Part shown: piece by piece, positions 16,628 through 24,587 of the stretch
Numbering within the stretch: position 1 is the stretch's first letter
Layout: each line of letters starts with the position of its first letter
Source: DASTBU01 sp035711845
GTDB taxonomy: Bacteria > Acidobacteriota > Vicinamibacteria > Vicinamibacterales > 2-12-FULL-66-21
DNA length: 64,000 nt
Assembly: GCA_035711845.1 (NCBI GenBank)
Contig: DASTBU010000075.1
Coordinates: forward strand, 1-64,000
Reading direction: 5' to 3'
Program-made: the position numbers and the translations under genes
Notes under the pieces: generated by a model
Databases searched by the model: none
Told to the model about the DNA's origin: nothing
Seen by the model: the letters and a program-made list of their open reading frames with translations, nothing else

Positions 16628-18172
16628 ATGTCCACGCGCAAGACCACGCTTTTCTACGCCATTCTGATTGCCGTCGCTTCAGCCGCCGTCGGCATGGTGA
16701 TCGCGTCGCAATGGGGGCTGCCGCAGTCGTCTTCGGCGCAGACGATCAACGTCCCGGAGGCCAACAGCGCGCCATTGACCGGACCCATCGACGCGACGAC
16801 CTTCCGGAATATCGCCAAAACGCAGGCGCCGGTGGTCGTATATATCCAGACGACGGCGAGGGCCCGCGGACGCGAGCTCACGCAATTCGGAGGCGACGAG
16901 TTCTTCCGCCGGTTCTTCGGCGAGACTCCAGGCGCCCCGTCGCAGCGCGGCCGTCAGGAGCCTCCGCCGAGCCAGGGCACCGGCACCGGCTTCATCATCG
17001 ACAGGTCGGGCCTCATCCTGACCAACAATCACGTGGTCGAGGACGTGGATGACATCAAGGTGAGCCTCTATGGGGCGAATCTGCGTAACCCCAACGAAAA
17101 GACCTACGCGGCGAAAGTGATCGGCCGCGATTCGCTGACCGACAGCGCGCTCATCCAGCTGAGCGAAATGCCTGTCACCGAGCTGCAGGAAGCCAGGTTC
17201 GGCGACTCGGATCAGATGCAGCCCGGCGACTGGGTGATGGCCATCGGGAACCCGTTCGGGCTCTCGCACACCGTCACCGTGGGCGTCATCTCCGCCCTTG
17301 GCCGGCCCTTCCTGGGAGTCGCGGGACGCGAGCAGAACATGCTGCAAACCGACGCGGCGATCAACCCGGGCAACTCGGGCGGACCGCTGCTCAACATCAG
17401 GGGCGAGGTGGTCGGCATCAACACCGCGATATTCTCCGACCAGCGTTCCGGCAACCTGGGCATCGGCTTCGCCACGCCGATCAACACCATACGCAACCTG
17501 CTGCCGCAGCTGCGCGCCGGCAAGGTCACGCGCGGTGTCATCGGGATCGGGGTCGAGCCCTTCCCGCTCGAGAAGGACGTCGCCGAGGAATTGGGCCTGA
17601 AGAACGGCGAAGGCGCGGTCGTGCGGACGGTCGAACCGGGGCAGCCGGCGGCCCAGGCCGGGATGGAAGTCGGCGATGTGATCGTCGAATTCAACGGCCG
17701 GCCCGTCAAGGACAGCGATTCGCTCGTGGCCATGGTCGTGGTGACGAAGCCGGGCACGTCGGTCCCGGTCACGGTGCTGCGCAACAAGGGGCGCAAGACG
17801 CTGAACGTCGTCGTCGGCGAGCTCGATCTGGAGGCCGAGCAGGGACGCTCCGCGCGGCGGGACGAGACCGAGCAGGAACCGACCGGAACGGGTCTCGGCA
17901 TGGATGTCGGGGCCATCACACCGGACATCGCGCGGGAGCTGGAGCTGCCGCGCGGGCAGGGCGGCGCCGTGGTCACGCGCGTCGAGCGGAACAGCGCCGC
18001 GTCGGCCGGCGGCGTGGCGCCTGGCGACGTGATCCTGGAGATCAACCGCGAGCCGGTCACCAGCCTCTCCGAGGTCACCAGCGGACTGCGGGCTGTCCCC
18101 GCCGGCTCGCCGGTGTTCATGACGGTATGGCGCAACGGACAGCGGGTGTTCATCATCATGCGGAAGCGCTGA
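16628..18172 (+). CDS. htrA: Do/HtrA-family periplasmic serine protease with two PDZ domains
   Basis: Predicted 514 residues. A strong ribosome site (AGGAGAGGAATA) precedes ATG. An uncleaved or cleaved N-terminal membrane segment (FYAILIAVASAAVGMVIA) exports the protein. The trypsin-like triad is visible: His135 in TNNHVVED, Asp172 in SLTDSALI and Ser250 in NPGNSGGPL. Two PDZ domains follow (about 300-390 and 420-510, the second with 'GGVAPGDVILEIN'). This is the DegP/DegQ layout for degrading or refolding damaged envelope proteins. A terminator lies about 50 bases after the stop, so the transcript ends here. Confidence 0.94.
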   Translation: MSTRKTTLFYAILIAVASAAVGMVIASQWGLPQSSSAQTINVPEANSAPLTGPIDATTFRNIAKTQAPVVVYIQTTARARGRELTQFGGDEFFRRFFGETPGAPSQRGRQEPPPSQGTGTGFIIDRSGLILTNNHVVEDVDDIKVSLYGANLRNPNEKTYAAKVIGRDSLTDSALIQLSEMPVTELQEARFGDSDQMQPGDWVMAIGNPFGLSHTVTVGVISALGRPFLGVAGREQNMLQTDAAINPGNSGGPLLNIRGEVVGINTAIFSDQRSGNLGIGFATPINTIRNLLPQLRAGKVTRGVIGIGVEPFPLEKDVAEELGLKNGEGAVVRTVEPGQPAAQAGMEVGDVIVEFNGRPVKDSDSLVAMVVVTKPGTSVPVTVLRNKGRKTLNVVVGELDLEAEQGRSARRDETEQEPTGTGLGMDVGAITPDIARELELPRGQGGAVVTRVERNSAASAGGVAPGDVILEINREPVTSLSEVTSGLRAVPAGSPVFMTVWRNGQRVFIIMRKR

Positions 18173-18220
18173 TCCCGCATTCTTTCAGTCGGGACGCGAG
18201 CCGTCCCGGAACTGGCAGCA

Positions 18221-18261
18221 AATCGCTGGCGGCTCACCGAACCGCCAGCGATTTTGTCTTT
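18221..18261 (+). terminator. Rho-independent terminator after htrA
   Basis: AATCGCTGGCGG (18221-18232) pairs perfectly with CCGCCAGCGATT (18242-18253) around a nine-base loop. TTGTCTTTC follows. It is a strong, near-perfect stem with a U-rich tail. Confidence 0.85.
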
Positions 18262-18293
18262 CATCCCCAGACGGGACACTGAATTCGGTCATC

Positions 18294-19427
18294 TTGACGC
18301 TCGAAGCCAGCCGCCTGCGCACCACCGTCCTTGCGCTGATCCGGGAGCGCGGCCCGCTCACCGTCGCTGAGGTCATGGACCTTGCGCTCTATCATCCGGA
18401 ACGTGGTTACTATGCGACCGCCAGCCGGCGTTCAGGCCGTGCGGGCGACTTCTTCACGAGCGTGGATGTCGGCCCGCTGTTCGGCGCGCTGCTGGCGTCG
18501 CAGATCACCCAGATGGGGTCGGTGCTGCGCGAGCGGGGCGCAGCCGGTTTTCATTTCGTGGAAGCGGGTGCCAGCGATGGCCGGCTGGCGCGCGACGTGC
18601 TGGACGCGATCGCTATCGACTCGCCCGAGCTTTACAGGGGGCTTCGCGTCACGCTGGTCGAACGCAGTGCCGCGGCACGCGCACAACACCAAGAGGTGCT
18701 CGGACCGCACGGGCGGGCGCCGGCTGTCGAATCCGCCTCGGCGCTGCCACGAAGCGTGACCGGCGTGATCCTGGCCAACGAGCTGCTCGACGCGCTGCCA
18801 GTGCACGTCGTTGTGATGACCCCCGCGGGGCTTCATGAAGTCCGGGTCGGCGAGTCGAATGGGACCCTCGTGGAAGTTCTGCTCCCGCTCGCCGGCCCGG
18901 AGATCGAGCGCTACCTCGTATCTGTGGGTGTCACGCTGCCCGTGGGCGTGCGGGCGGAGATCGGCCTGGCGGCGGTGCAGTGGGTGGAAGAGGCGGCCCG
19001 ATCGCTCGTCCGCGGCTTCCTCCTGCTCATCGACTACGGCCACGAGGCGGCGGAGCTCTACTCCGAGGCGCACGAGGATGGCACGCTGATGGCCTATAGA
19101 GCGCACGCAGCGGATCGGGTCAACTGGCTCGACGCGACGGGATCATGCGATTTGACCGCGCACGTCAACCTCACGGCAGTCCGGCGCGCGGCCGCCTGTG
19201 CCGGGCTGGTGCCGCTTGGACTGGTCGATCAGACGTCCTTTCTCGTGGCGCTCGGCCTGACAGAGCACCTCGACGCGGAACGGTCGCTCTCGTCGGTTCG
19301 GCGGCGGCTCGCGGCGCGCACGCTGATCGATCCGGCCGGACTTGGTGGCACGATGAAGGTTTTGGCGTTCGGAAAGGACGTCGGCATGCCGGCTCTGAGG
19401 GGTTTCGGGAACCGATGGATGTCCTAG
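18294..19427 (+). CDS. MidA/NDUFAF7-like SAM-dependent methyltransferase
   Basis: Predicted 377 residues of the COG1565 (DUF185) family, class I methyltransferases related to mitochondrial complex I assembly factor NDUFAF7, which methylates an arginine. Family marks are 'MDLALYHPERGYY', 'GDFFTSVDVGPLFG', the SAM loop 'FVEAGASDGRLARD' and 'ILANELLDALPVH'. The start is a TTG; no better start lies near, and it places the domain correctly. The bacterial substrate is not established. No respiratory genes are close. Confidence 0.85.
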   Translation: MTLEASRLRTTVLALIRERGPLTVAEVMDLALYHPERGYYATASRRSGRAGDFFTSVDVGPLFGALLASQITQMGSVLRERGAAGFHFVEAGASDGRLARDVLDAIAIDSPELYRGLRVTLVERSAAARAQHQEVLGPHGRAPAVESASALPRSVTGVILANELLDALPVHVVVMTPAGLHEVRVGESNGTLVEVLLPLAGPEIERYLVSVGVTLPVGVRAEIGLAAVQWVEEAARSLVRGFLLLIDYGHEAAELYSEAHEDGTLMAYRAHAADRVNWLDATGSCDLTAHVNLTAVRRAAACAGLVPLGLVDQTSFLVALGLTEHLDAERSLSSVRRRLAARTLIDPAGLGGTMKVLAFGKDVGMPALRGFGNRWMS

Positions 19428-19431
19428 TCAC

Positions 19432-19459
19432 GGACCACGGTTCACGAACCACGAACCAC
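19432..19459. repeat. Heptamer array A6 (GRACCAC type)
   Basis: Four units in a row: GGACCAC, GGTTCAC, GAACCAC, GAACCAC. It begins four bases after the stop of the methyltransferase gene. TATAAT follows at 19472-19477. The same unit type recurs near 38237 and 61288. Confidence 0.8.
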
Positions 19460-19471
19460 GGGACAGTCCTG

Positions 19472-19477
19472 TATAAT
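19472..19477 (+). promoter_or_regulatory. Candidate -10 element (TATAAT)
   Basis: A perfect TATAAT lies 12 bases after heptamer array A6. The -35 position falls inside the array. It would drive the CYTH-nucleotidyltransferase-kinase group with a leader of about 95 bases. Confidence 0.45.
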
Positions 19478-19580
19478 CCACCGTTTACAATCCGCTCCGG
19501 ATGCATACCGCATCCGCGTGCGGCGGACGAAGGCGCTGCCGGACCTGTGGGGCGGCGCCGACACCCCTGCGAGGCGGCCA

Positions 19581-20150
19581 ATGTCCTTGACGACGCTCGA
19601 GCGTGAGGTGAAGCTGCGGTTCGACTCCCCGGATGAAGCCCGTGCGGCGATACTGGCGGCCGGAGCAACCCCGCTGCTCGGCCGGCGGCTTCAGGAGGAT
19701 TCGCTGCTCGACACCGAGGACGAGCAATTGCGCCGGCGGCGGTGTGTCTTGCGTGTCCGGGTCGAGAACGGGAAGAGCCGGCTCACCTTCAAGGGGCCGG
19801 TCCAACCTGGCCTGATGAAGCTCCGCGACGAGTTCGAAACGGTCGTCGGCGACGGATCGGTGCTGTTGCGCGTGCTCGAAGAGCTCGGCCTCCACGTCTG
19901 GTTCAGGTACGAGAAGTACCGCGAGGAGTTTGCGCACGAGGACGTCATCGTCGCGCTCGATGAAACGCCTGTCGGCACGTTCGTCGAGATCGAGGGCGGC
20001 GAGCAGGGAATCATGGCGATGGCAGAGGCGCTCGGCCGCGGACCCGACGACTACATCCTCGATTCGTACCGCGGGCTCTACCTCCAGCATCGGGAGGCGT
20101 GCGGCCTGACCGGCTCGAACATGGTGTTCCCCGAGTCGGATGCCGGCTAG
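19581..20150 (+). CDS. CYTH-domain protein (class IV adenylate cyclase / thiamine-triphosphatase fold)
   Basis: Predicted 189 residues. The N-terminal ExExK motif appears as LEREVKL, followed by basic strands (RRRRCVLRVR, KSRLTFKGP) and acidic strands (TFVEIEGGE) that line the triphosphate tunnel. The final 'DSYRGLYLQH' resembles CyaB-type class IV cyclases. The family hydrolyses or cyclises triphosphate substrates (ATP to cAMP, thiamine triphosphate, inorganic triphosphate). Which one applies here cannot be told. Its last 11 bases overlap the start of the next gene. Confidence 0.85.
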   Translation: MSLTTLEREVKLRFDSPDEARAAILAAGATPLLGRRLQEDSLLDTEDEQLRRRRCVLRVRVENGKSRLTFKGPVQPGLMKLRDEFETVVGDGSVLLRVLEELGLHVWFRYEKYREEFAHEDVIVALDETPVGTFVEIEGGEQGIMAMAEALGRGPDDYILDSYRGLYLQHREACGLTGSNMVFPESDAG

Positions 20151-21117
20151 TGGCCGTCTGGGGTTGCCGCTGCGCGGGCTCGTCCTCACGGCGGGGCACG
20201 GAACCCGCTTGCGGCCCCTCACGGACGTCCGCGCGAAGGCCGCCGTTCCCGTCAATGGCGAACCTCTCGCGCGCCGGGTTGTCCGCTGGCTGGCCGGACA
20301 GGGCATCCGCGACCTGATCCTGAACCTTCATCACAAGCCGGAAACCATCGCGGCGGTCATCGGCGACGGAAGTGATCTCGGCGTGCGCGTCCGGTACTCG
20401 TGGGAGCAGCCCGTGCTCGGATCTGCGGGAGGTCCGCGGCGTGCGCTGCCGCTGCTGATCGACGGCGGCGCCGACACGTTCCTGCTCGTCAACGGCGACA
20501 CGCTGACCGACGTGGACATCGCCTCGATGGTCGAGTCGCACGCCGCATCGGGGGCGCTCGTCACAATGGCGGTCATCCCGAATCCTCAGCCCGACAAGTA
20601 CGGCGGTGTGTCGGTCGCCGATGGAAACATGGTGACGGGTTTCCCGAAGGCGGGAAGCACGGCCGAGTCGTACCATTTCATTGGCGTCCAGGTCGCCTCG
20701 GCCCCCGCGTTCGCGGAGCTCCCGGACGGCGTTCCTGTCGAGTCGGTCGGCGCGCTCTACCCGCGGTTGATGAAGGAGATTCCGGGAAGCCTGCGCGCAT
20801 ACGTCTGCGGGGCGTCTTTCCGGGACATCGGAACGCCCGCGGACTACCTCGACACGTCGCTCGCGCTGGCTGCCTCGGAGGGAGACCGCCTTACGGGTAG
20901 TCGCGCCTCGATCGCCCGATCGGCGCGCCTGGACCGCACCGTATTATGGGATGATGTTGTGGTTGGCGACCGGGCCTCGCTGACCGAATGCATCGTCGCC
21001 GACGGCGTCCGCATCCCCGACAACGCGTGTCTGGAGCGGTGCGCGATCATCCGGGCGGATCGAGCTCCCCGGCACGGCGAGCAGGATCTCGACGGCATCC
21101 TGCTTCGGCGCTTCTGA
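20140..21117 (+). CDS. Sugar-1-phosphate nucleotidyltransferase (MurU/GlmU/RmlA-like) with beta-helix tail
   Basis: Predicted 325 residues. The N-terminal Rossmann-like domain has the nucleotide loop LTAGHGTRLRPLT and a downstream lysine in VRAKAAVPV. The metal Asp is in VNGDTLTDVD. After the catalytic domain comes a short left-handed beta-helix segment (hexapeptide-like repeats around SIARSARLDRTVLWDDVVVGD). The overlap with the CYTH gene and the following AmgK-like kinase gene suggest cell-wall sugar salvage, where AmgK makes MurNAc/GlcNAc 1-phosphate and MurU makes the UDP-sugar. MurU of pseudomonads lacks the extra beta-helix. A mannose- or glucose-1-phosphate enzyme is therefore also possible. 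Confidence 0.82.
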   Translation: MPASGRLGLPLRGLVLTAGHGTRLRPLTDVRAKAAVPVNGEPLARRVVRWLAGQGIRDLILNLHHKPETIAAVIGDGSDLGVRVRYSWEQPVLGSAGGPRRALPLLIDGGADTFLLVNGDTLTDVDIASMVESHAASGALVTMAVIPNPQPDKYGGVSVADGNMVTGFPKAGSTAESYHFIGVQVASAPAFAELPDGVPVESVGALYPRLMKEIPGSLRAYVCGASFRDIGTPADYLDTSLALAASEGDRLTGSRASIARSARLDRTVLWDDVVVGDRASLTECIVADGVRIPDNACLERCAIIRADRAPRHGEQDLDGILLRRF

Positions 21118-21250
21118 CATCGTGAGTCGCAGCGGAGCGTGAAACGATCGCTCCACACCAGCATCAGCGGCGCAGGCCTCGGCCACGGGCGAGGCTGTGC
21201 GTGTCAACGCCGGAGAGCAAGTAGTGCCGCACGGAACCAACCTCGGCCAG

Positions 21251-22276
21251 ATGACGGAAAAACGACAAGCCGCAGTCTCGGACCAGCGCGATCGGATCGA
21301 CACTTATCTCACGCGGAGCGGTCTCGCCAGCCGGTCGCCGCGAGTCGTGCCCCTGACCGGTGACGCCTCCGATCGGCGGTACTACCGCATCCTGATGTCC
21401 GATGCTCCGTCGATCGTCCTGTCGCTGTATGCGACAGCGTTCGAGTTCGACCGGCTGCCGTTCGTAAACGTCGCCCGGCTCTTGCAGTTGATGCCGGTGC
21501 CGATCCCGACCGTGCTGGGCCATGTGGACGAGGTCGGCGTGCTGGCGCAGGAGGATCTCGGCGACGTGACGCTCCAGGCGCACCTGGGCGCGGCGACGTC
21601 CGCCGAACACGCGGCCCTGTATCGGCAGGCGGTCGCCCTCATCGCGACGCTCCAACGCCGGGGCGCCGAGCTGGAGTCGCCCGACTACCTGCCCTACGGG
21701 ATCGCGTTCGACGTCGAGAAGCTCACCTGGGAGCTGGACTTCTTCATCAAGCATTTCGTCGAGGCATACCGGGGCGCGGTCATCGCGCCGGCCGACCGCG
21801 ACGAACTCCGGCGGGAGTTTGCGGTGCTCATCGAGCAGCTCGCGGCGGAGCCGCGCGTGCTCTGCCACCGCGACTACCACAGCCGCAACCTGATGCTCCA
21901 CGACGATCAGCTCTACATCATCGATTTCCAGGACGCGCGGATGGGCCCCGACACCTACGACCTCGTGTCGCTCCTGCGCGACTCCTACGTCGACCTGCCG
22001 GAGCAGACGGTCGACGAGCTGATCGCCTATTTCCTCGCGCTCAAGGGCCAGACGGGCACGGAAGCCGGCTTCCGAGCGCGCTTCGACATGATGGCCCTGC
22101 AGCGGAACCTGAAGGCACTCGGCACGTTCGGCTACCAGACGACCGCCCGGCGCAACCCGGTGTATATCCAGTACATCCCACGCACGCTGCGCTACGTCCG
22201 CGACAACCTCGACGCGCAGCCCCGCTTCTCCCGCATGCGCGAGCTTCTGGCCGAGCACGTGGAAGAGTTCAAATAG
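21251..22276 (+). CDS. AmgK-like sugar kinase (aminoglycoside phosphotransferase fold)
   Basis: Predicted 341 residues, COG3178-type phosphotransferase. The kinase-like catalytic loop is LCHRDYHSRNLM (Asp base, Asn metal ligand) and the DFG-equivalent is IIDFQDARMGP. The N-terminal lobe has 'LTGDASDRRYYRI', the family signature. Its best-known relative is AmgK, the anomeric kinase for N-acetylmuramate and N-acetylglucosamine in the peptidoglycan recycling route that bypasses the fosfomycin target MurA. The nucleotidyltransferase directly upstream matches the amgK-murU pairing. ATG 21251 is chosen; GTG 21197 is in frame. Confidence 0.8.
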   Translation: MTEKRQAAVSDQRDRIDTYLTRSGLASRSPRVVPLTGDASDRRYYRILMSDAPSIVLSLYATAFEFDRLPFVNVARLLQLMPVPIPTVLGHVDEVGVLAQEDLGDVTLQAHLGAATSAEHAALYRQAVALIATLQRRGAELESPDYLPYGIAFDVEKLTWELDFFIKHFVEAYRGAVIAPADRDELRREFAVLIEQLAAEPRVLCHRDYHSRNLMLHDDQLYIIDFQDARMGPDTYDLVSLLRDSYVDLPEQTVDELIAYFLALKGQTGTEAGFRARFDMMALQRNLKALGTFGYQTTARRNPVYIQYIPRTLRYVRDNLDAQPRFSRMRELLAEHVEEFK

Positions 22277-22283
22277 ACAGTCG

Positions 22284-22416
22284 CCAGTTTTCAGTTTCCA
22301 GTTCCAGTTGCCAGTTTCCAGGCTTGTGAGCGTCATGGGGTTGCGAGTCACGGGCGGGCAGCGGGCGGCTGAGAGCTGAAAGCTGAAAGCCGGAAGCTGA
22401 GAGCTGGAAGCTGGTA
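22284..22416. repeat. Heptamer array A7, inverted pair
   Basis: Left arm 22284-22317: CCAGTTT, TCAGTTT, CCAGTT, CCAGTTG, CCAGTTT. A roughly 50-base spacer follows. Right arm 22368-22416 has seven units: GCTGAGA, GCTGAAA, GCTGAAA, GCCGGAA, GCTGAGA, GCTGGAA, GCTGGTA. The last unit overlaps TACAAT (22415-22420), a -10-like hexamer in front of the isomerase gene. Confidence 0.9.
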
Positions 22417-22453
22417 CAATGTCTGGTTTACTGCTTCAAAACGCTCTTCATCC

Positions 22454-23296
22454 ATGCGCTTCGGGATTTCCACGCATCTCTTTCATCACGTGCGCCTCGG
22501 CCGTGAGCATCTGGCACTGGTGGCGGCGTATGGCTTCGAGGCAATCGAGGTGTTCGCCACCCGCAGCCACTTCGACTATCGGGACCCCCAGGCGATCGAC
22601 GCGCTCGCGCAGTGGCTGACCGAAACCGGCCTGGCACTTCATGGAATTCACGCGCCCATCACCGATACGTTTGGTGCCGGTGACGTCTGGAGCGCCACCT
22701 TTTCGAACGCGGTCAGCGACACTGCCAACAGGGAGGCCGCCGTCCGCGAGACCGAGGCCGCCCTGCAGATCGCGAGGCGCATCCCCTGCGAGGTGCTGGT
22801 CGTCCATCTCGGAACGCCGGCGACGAAGAGCAATCCGGGCGACAACAATCGCAACGCGGCGGTCCGGAGCGTCGACGAGATCTGCCGAATCGCGGAACCG
22901 TTGGGCCTGCGCGTGGCCCTCGAAGTGATTCCCAACCGGCTCTCGGATCCCGCGTCGCTCGTCTCGCTGCTCGACACGGATGTCGAGGCCCGTCATGCGG
23001 GGATCTGCATGGACTTCGGGCACGCGCATTTGATGGGGGATGTCGCCGACGCCATCGAGACGGCGTCGGAGCACCTGATTACGACGCACGTTCACGACAA
23101 CCGGGGGCGCGAGGACGAGCACCTGGTGCCGTACCTTGGAAACATCGAGTGGGACGTGGCCCTGATGGCGATGCAGAAGATCGGCTACGAGGGCACGTAC
23201 CTGATGGAACTGGCCGGAGGCGCGAGCCCGGCCACGATCCTCGAGGAGGCGCGACGGGCCCGGCAGCGGTTCGAGCGCGCGCTTGCACAGAAATGA
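22454..23296 (+). CDS. Sugar phosphate isomerase/epimerase-family TIM-barrel protein
   Basis: Predicted 280 residues, AP-endonuclease-2/xylose-isomerase-like TIM barrel. Barrel strands with likely metal ligands are visible: E in EAIEVFAT, H in HGIHAP, E in VALEVIPN, D/H in CMDFGHAH, H in TTHVHDN and E in YLMELAGG. These fit the usual Glu-Asp-His-Glu metal site. The substrate cannot be derived; family members act on ketoses, inosose or hydroxypyruvate. Its stop codon overlaps the ATG of asnS (ATGA), so the two are translationally coupled. Confidence 0.85.
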   Translation: MRFGISTHLFHHVRLGREHLALVAAYGFEAIEVFATRSHFDYRDPQAIDALAQWLTETGLALHGIHAPITDTFGAGDVWSATFSNAVSDTANREAAVRETEAALQIARRIPCEVLVVHLGTPATKSNPGDNNRNAAVRSVDEICRIAEPLGLRVALEVIPNRLSDPASLVSLLDTDVEARHAGICMDFGHAHLMGDVADAIETASEHLITTHVHDNRGREDEHLVPYLGNIEWDVALMAMQKIGYEGTYLMELAGGASPATILEEARRARQRFERALAQK

Positions 23297-24585
23297 TTGC
23301 CTACATCGAAGATATCGCGCGCCTGGAAGGCCAGCCCGTCACGCTCCGCGGCTGGCTGCACAACCGGCGTTCGAGCGGCAAGATCCACTTCCTGACGGTG
23401 CGCGACGGCACCGGCTTCATCCAGTGCGTGATGTCCAGGCAGGCGGTGGGCGACGAAGCGTTCAAACGCGCCGATCACCTCTCGCAGGAGACGTCGATCA
23501 TCGTCCAGGGAACGCCGCGCGCCGATGCCCGGGCGCCGGGCGGCTTCGAACTGGACGTCACCTCGCTCGAGGTCGTGTCCGAGTCGCACGACTACCCGAT
23601 TGCGCCGAAGGAGCATGGGGTCGACTTCCTGCTCGATCGCCGGCACCTCTGGATCCGGTCGGCGCGCCAGCAGGCAATCCTCCGCGTGCGTCACGAGGTC
23701 ATCGACGCCGTCCGCGACTTCTTCAACGAGCGCGGCTTCATCCTGGCCGACACGCCGATTTTCACGCCCTCGGCCTGCGAAGGCACGACGACGCTCTTCC
23801 CGGTCCAGTACTTCGAGGATGAAACGGCCTACCTCACCCAGAGCGGACAGCTCTACAACGAGGCCAACGCGATGGCGCTCGGCCGCGTGTACTCGTTCGG
23901 CCCGACGTTTCGCGCCGAAAAGTCCAAGACCCGGCGGCACCTGACCGAGTTCTGGATGGTCGAGCCGGAAATGGCGTACGCGACGCTGGACGACGTGATC
24001 GCGCTCGCAGAGGCGCTGGTCGCCTCCGTCGTGGCGCGCGTGCTCGATCGCCGTCGGACGGAGCTGAAAACGCTCGAGCGCGACACGACGAGCCTCGAGC
24101 GGGTCAAGGCGCCGTTCCCGCGGATCTCCTACGACGAAGCAGTAGAGATCCTGACGAAGAAAGGGCTCCCCTTCGAGTGGGGTGGGGACTTCGGCGCGCC
24201 CGACGAAACAGCCCTCTCAGAGGAGTTCGACCGGCCGCTGTGCGTGCACCGCTACCCGTCGGCGGTGAAAGCCTTCTACATGAAGCCGGATCCCGAGCGG
24301 GCCGAGCTCTCGCTGTCCGTTGACGTGCTCGCGCCGGAAGGTTACGGAGAGATCATCGGGGGCGGTCAGCGACTGGAGGACTACGACCTGCTGGTGCAGC
24401 GAATCAAGGAACACGGCCTGCCGCAGGAAGCGTTCGAGTGGTACCTCGACCTGCGCCGCTACGGCAGTGTCCCGCACGGCGGCTTCGGCATGGGCATCGA
24501 ACGCGTCGTCGCCTGGGTCTGCGGGCTGGAACACCTGCGCGAGGCAATCCCCTATCCAAGGATGCTCTACAGGATTTATCCCTAG
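23293..24585 (+). CDS. asnS: Asparagine--tRNA ligase
   Basis: Predicted 430 residues, class IIb synthetase. The N-terminal OB-fold anticodon domain (VTLRGWLHNRRSSGKIHFL) is followed by the catalytic core. Motif 2 is around GPTFRAEKSKTRRHL and motif 3 around GFGMGIERVV. The segment 'LTQSGQLYNEA' and 'GEIIGGGQR' favour AsnRS over AspRS. ATG overlaps the stop of the preceding gene, and rimO starts two bases after this stop, so the three form an operon. Having asnS suggests direct Asn-tRNA charging in this organism. Confidence 0.93.
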   Translation: MIAYIEDIARLEGQPVTLRGWLHNRRSSGKIHFLTVRDGTGFIQCVMSRQAVGDEAFKRADHLSQETSIIVQGTPRADARAPGGFELDVTSLEVVSESHDYPIAPKEHGVDFLLDRRHLWIRSARQQAILRVRHEVIDAVRDFFNERGFILADTPIFTPSACEGTTTLFPVQYFEDETAYLTQSGQLYNEANAMALGRVYSFGPTFRAEKSKTRRHLTEFWMVEPEMAYATLDDVIALAEALVASVVARVLDRRRTELKTLERDTTSLERVKAPFPRISYDEAVEILTKKGLPFEWGGDFGAPDETALSEEFDRPLCVHRYPSAVKAFYMKPDPERAELSLSVDVLAPEGYGEIIGGGQRLEDYDLLVQRIKEHGLPQEAFEWYLDLRRYGSVPHGGFGMGIERVVAWVCGLEHLREAIPYPRMLYRIYP

Positions 24586-24587
24586 CC

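Noticed and set aside
21118..21250. Extra small gene between the nucleotidyltransferase and the kinase
   Set aside because: No frame with start signal or composition of a gene; at most it is the upstream extension of the kinase from GTG 21197.
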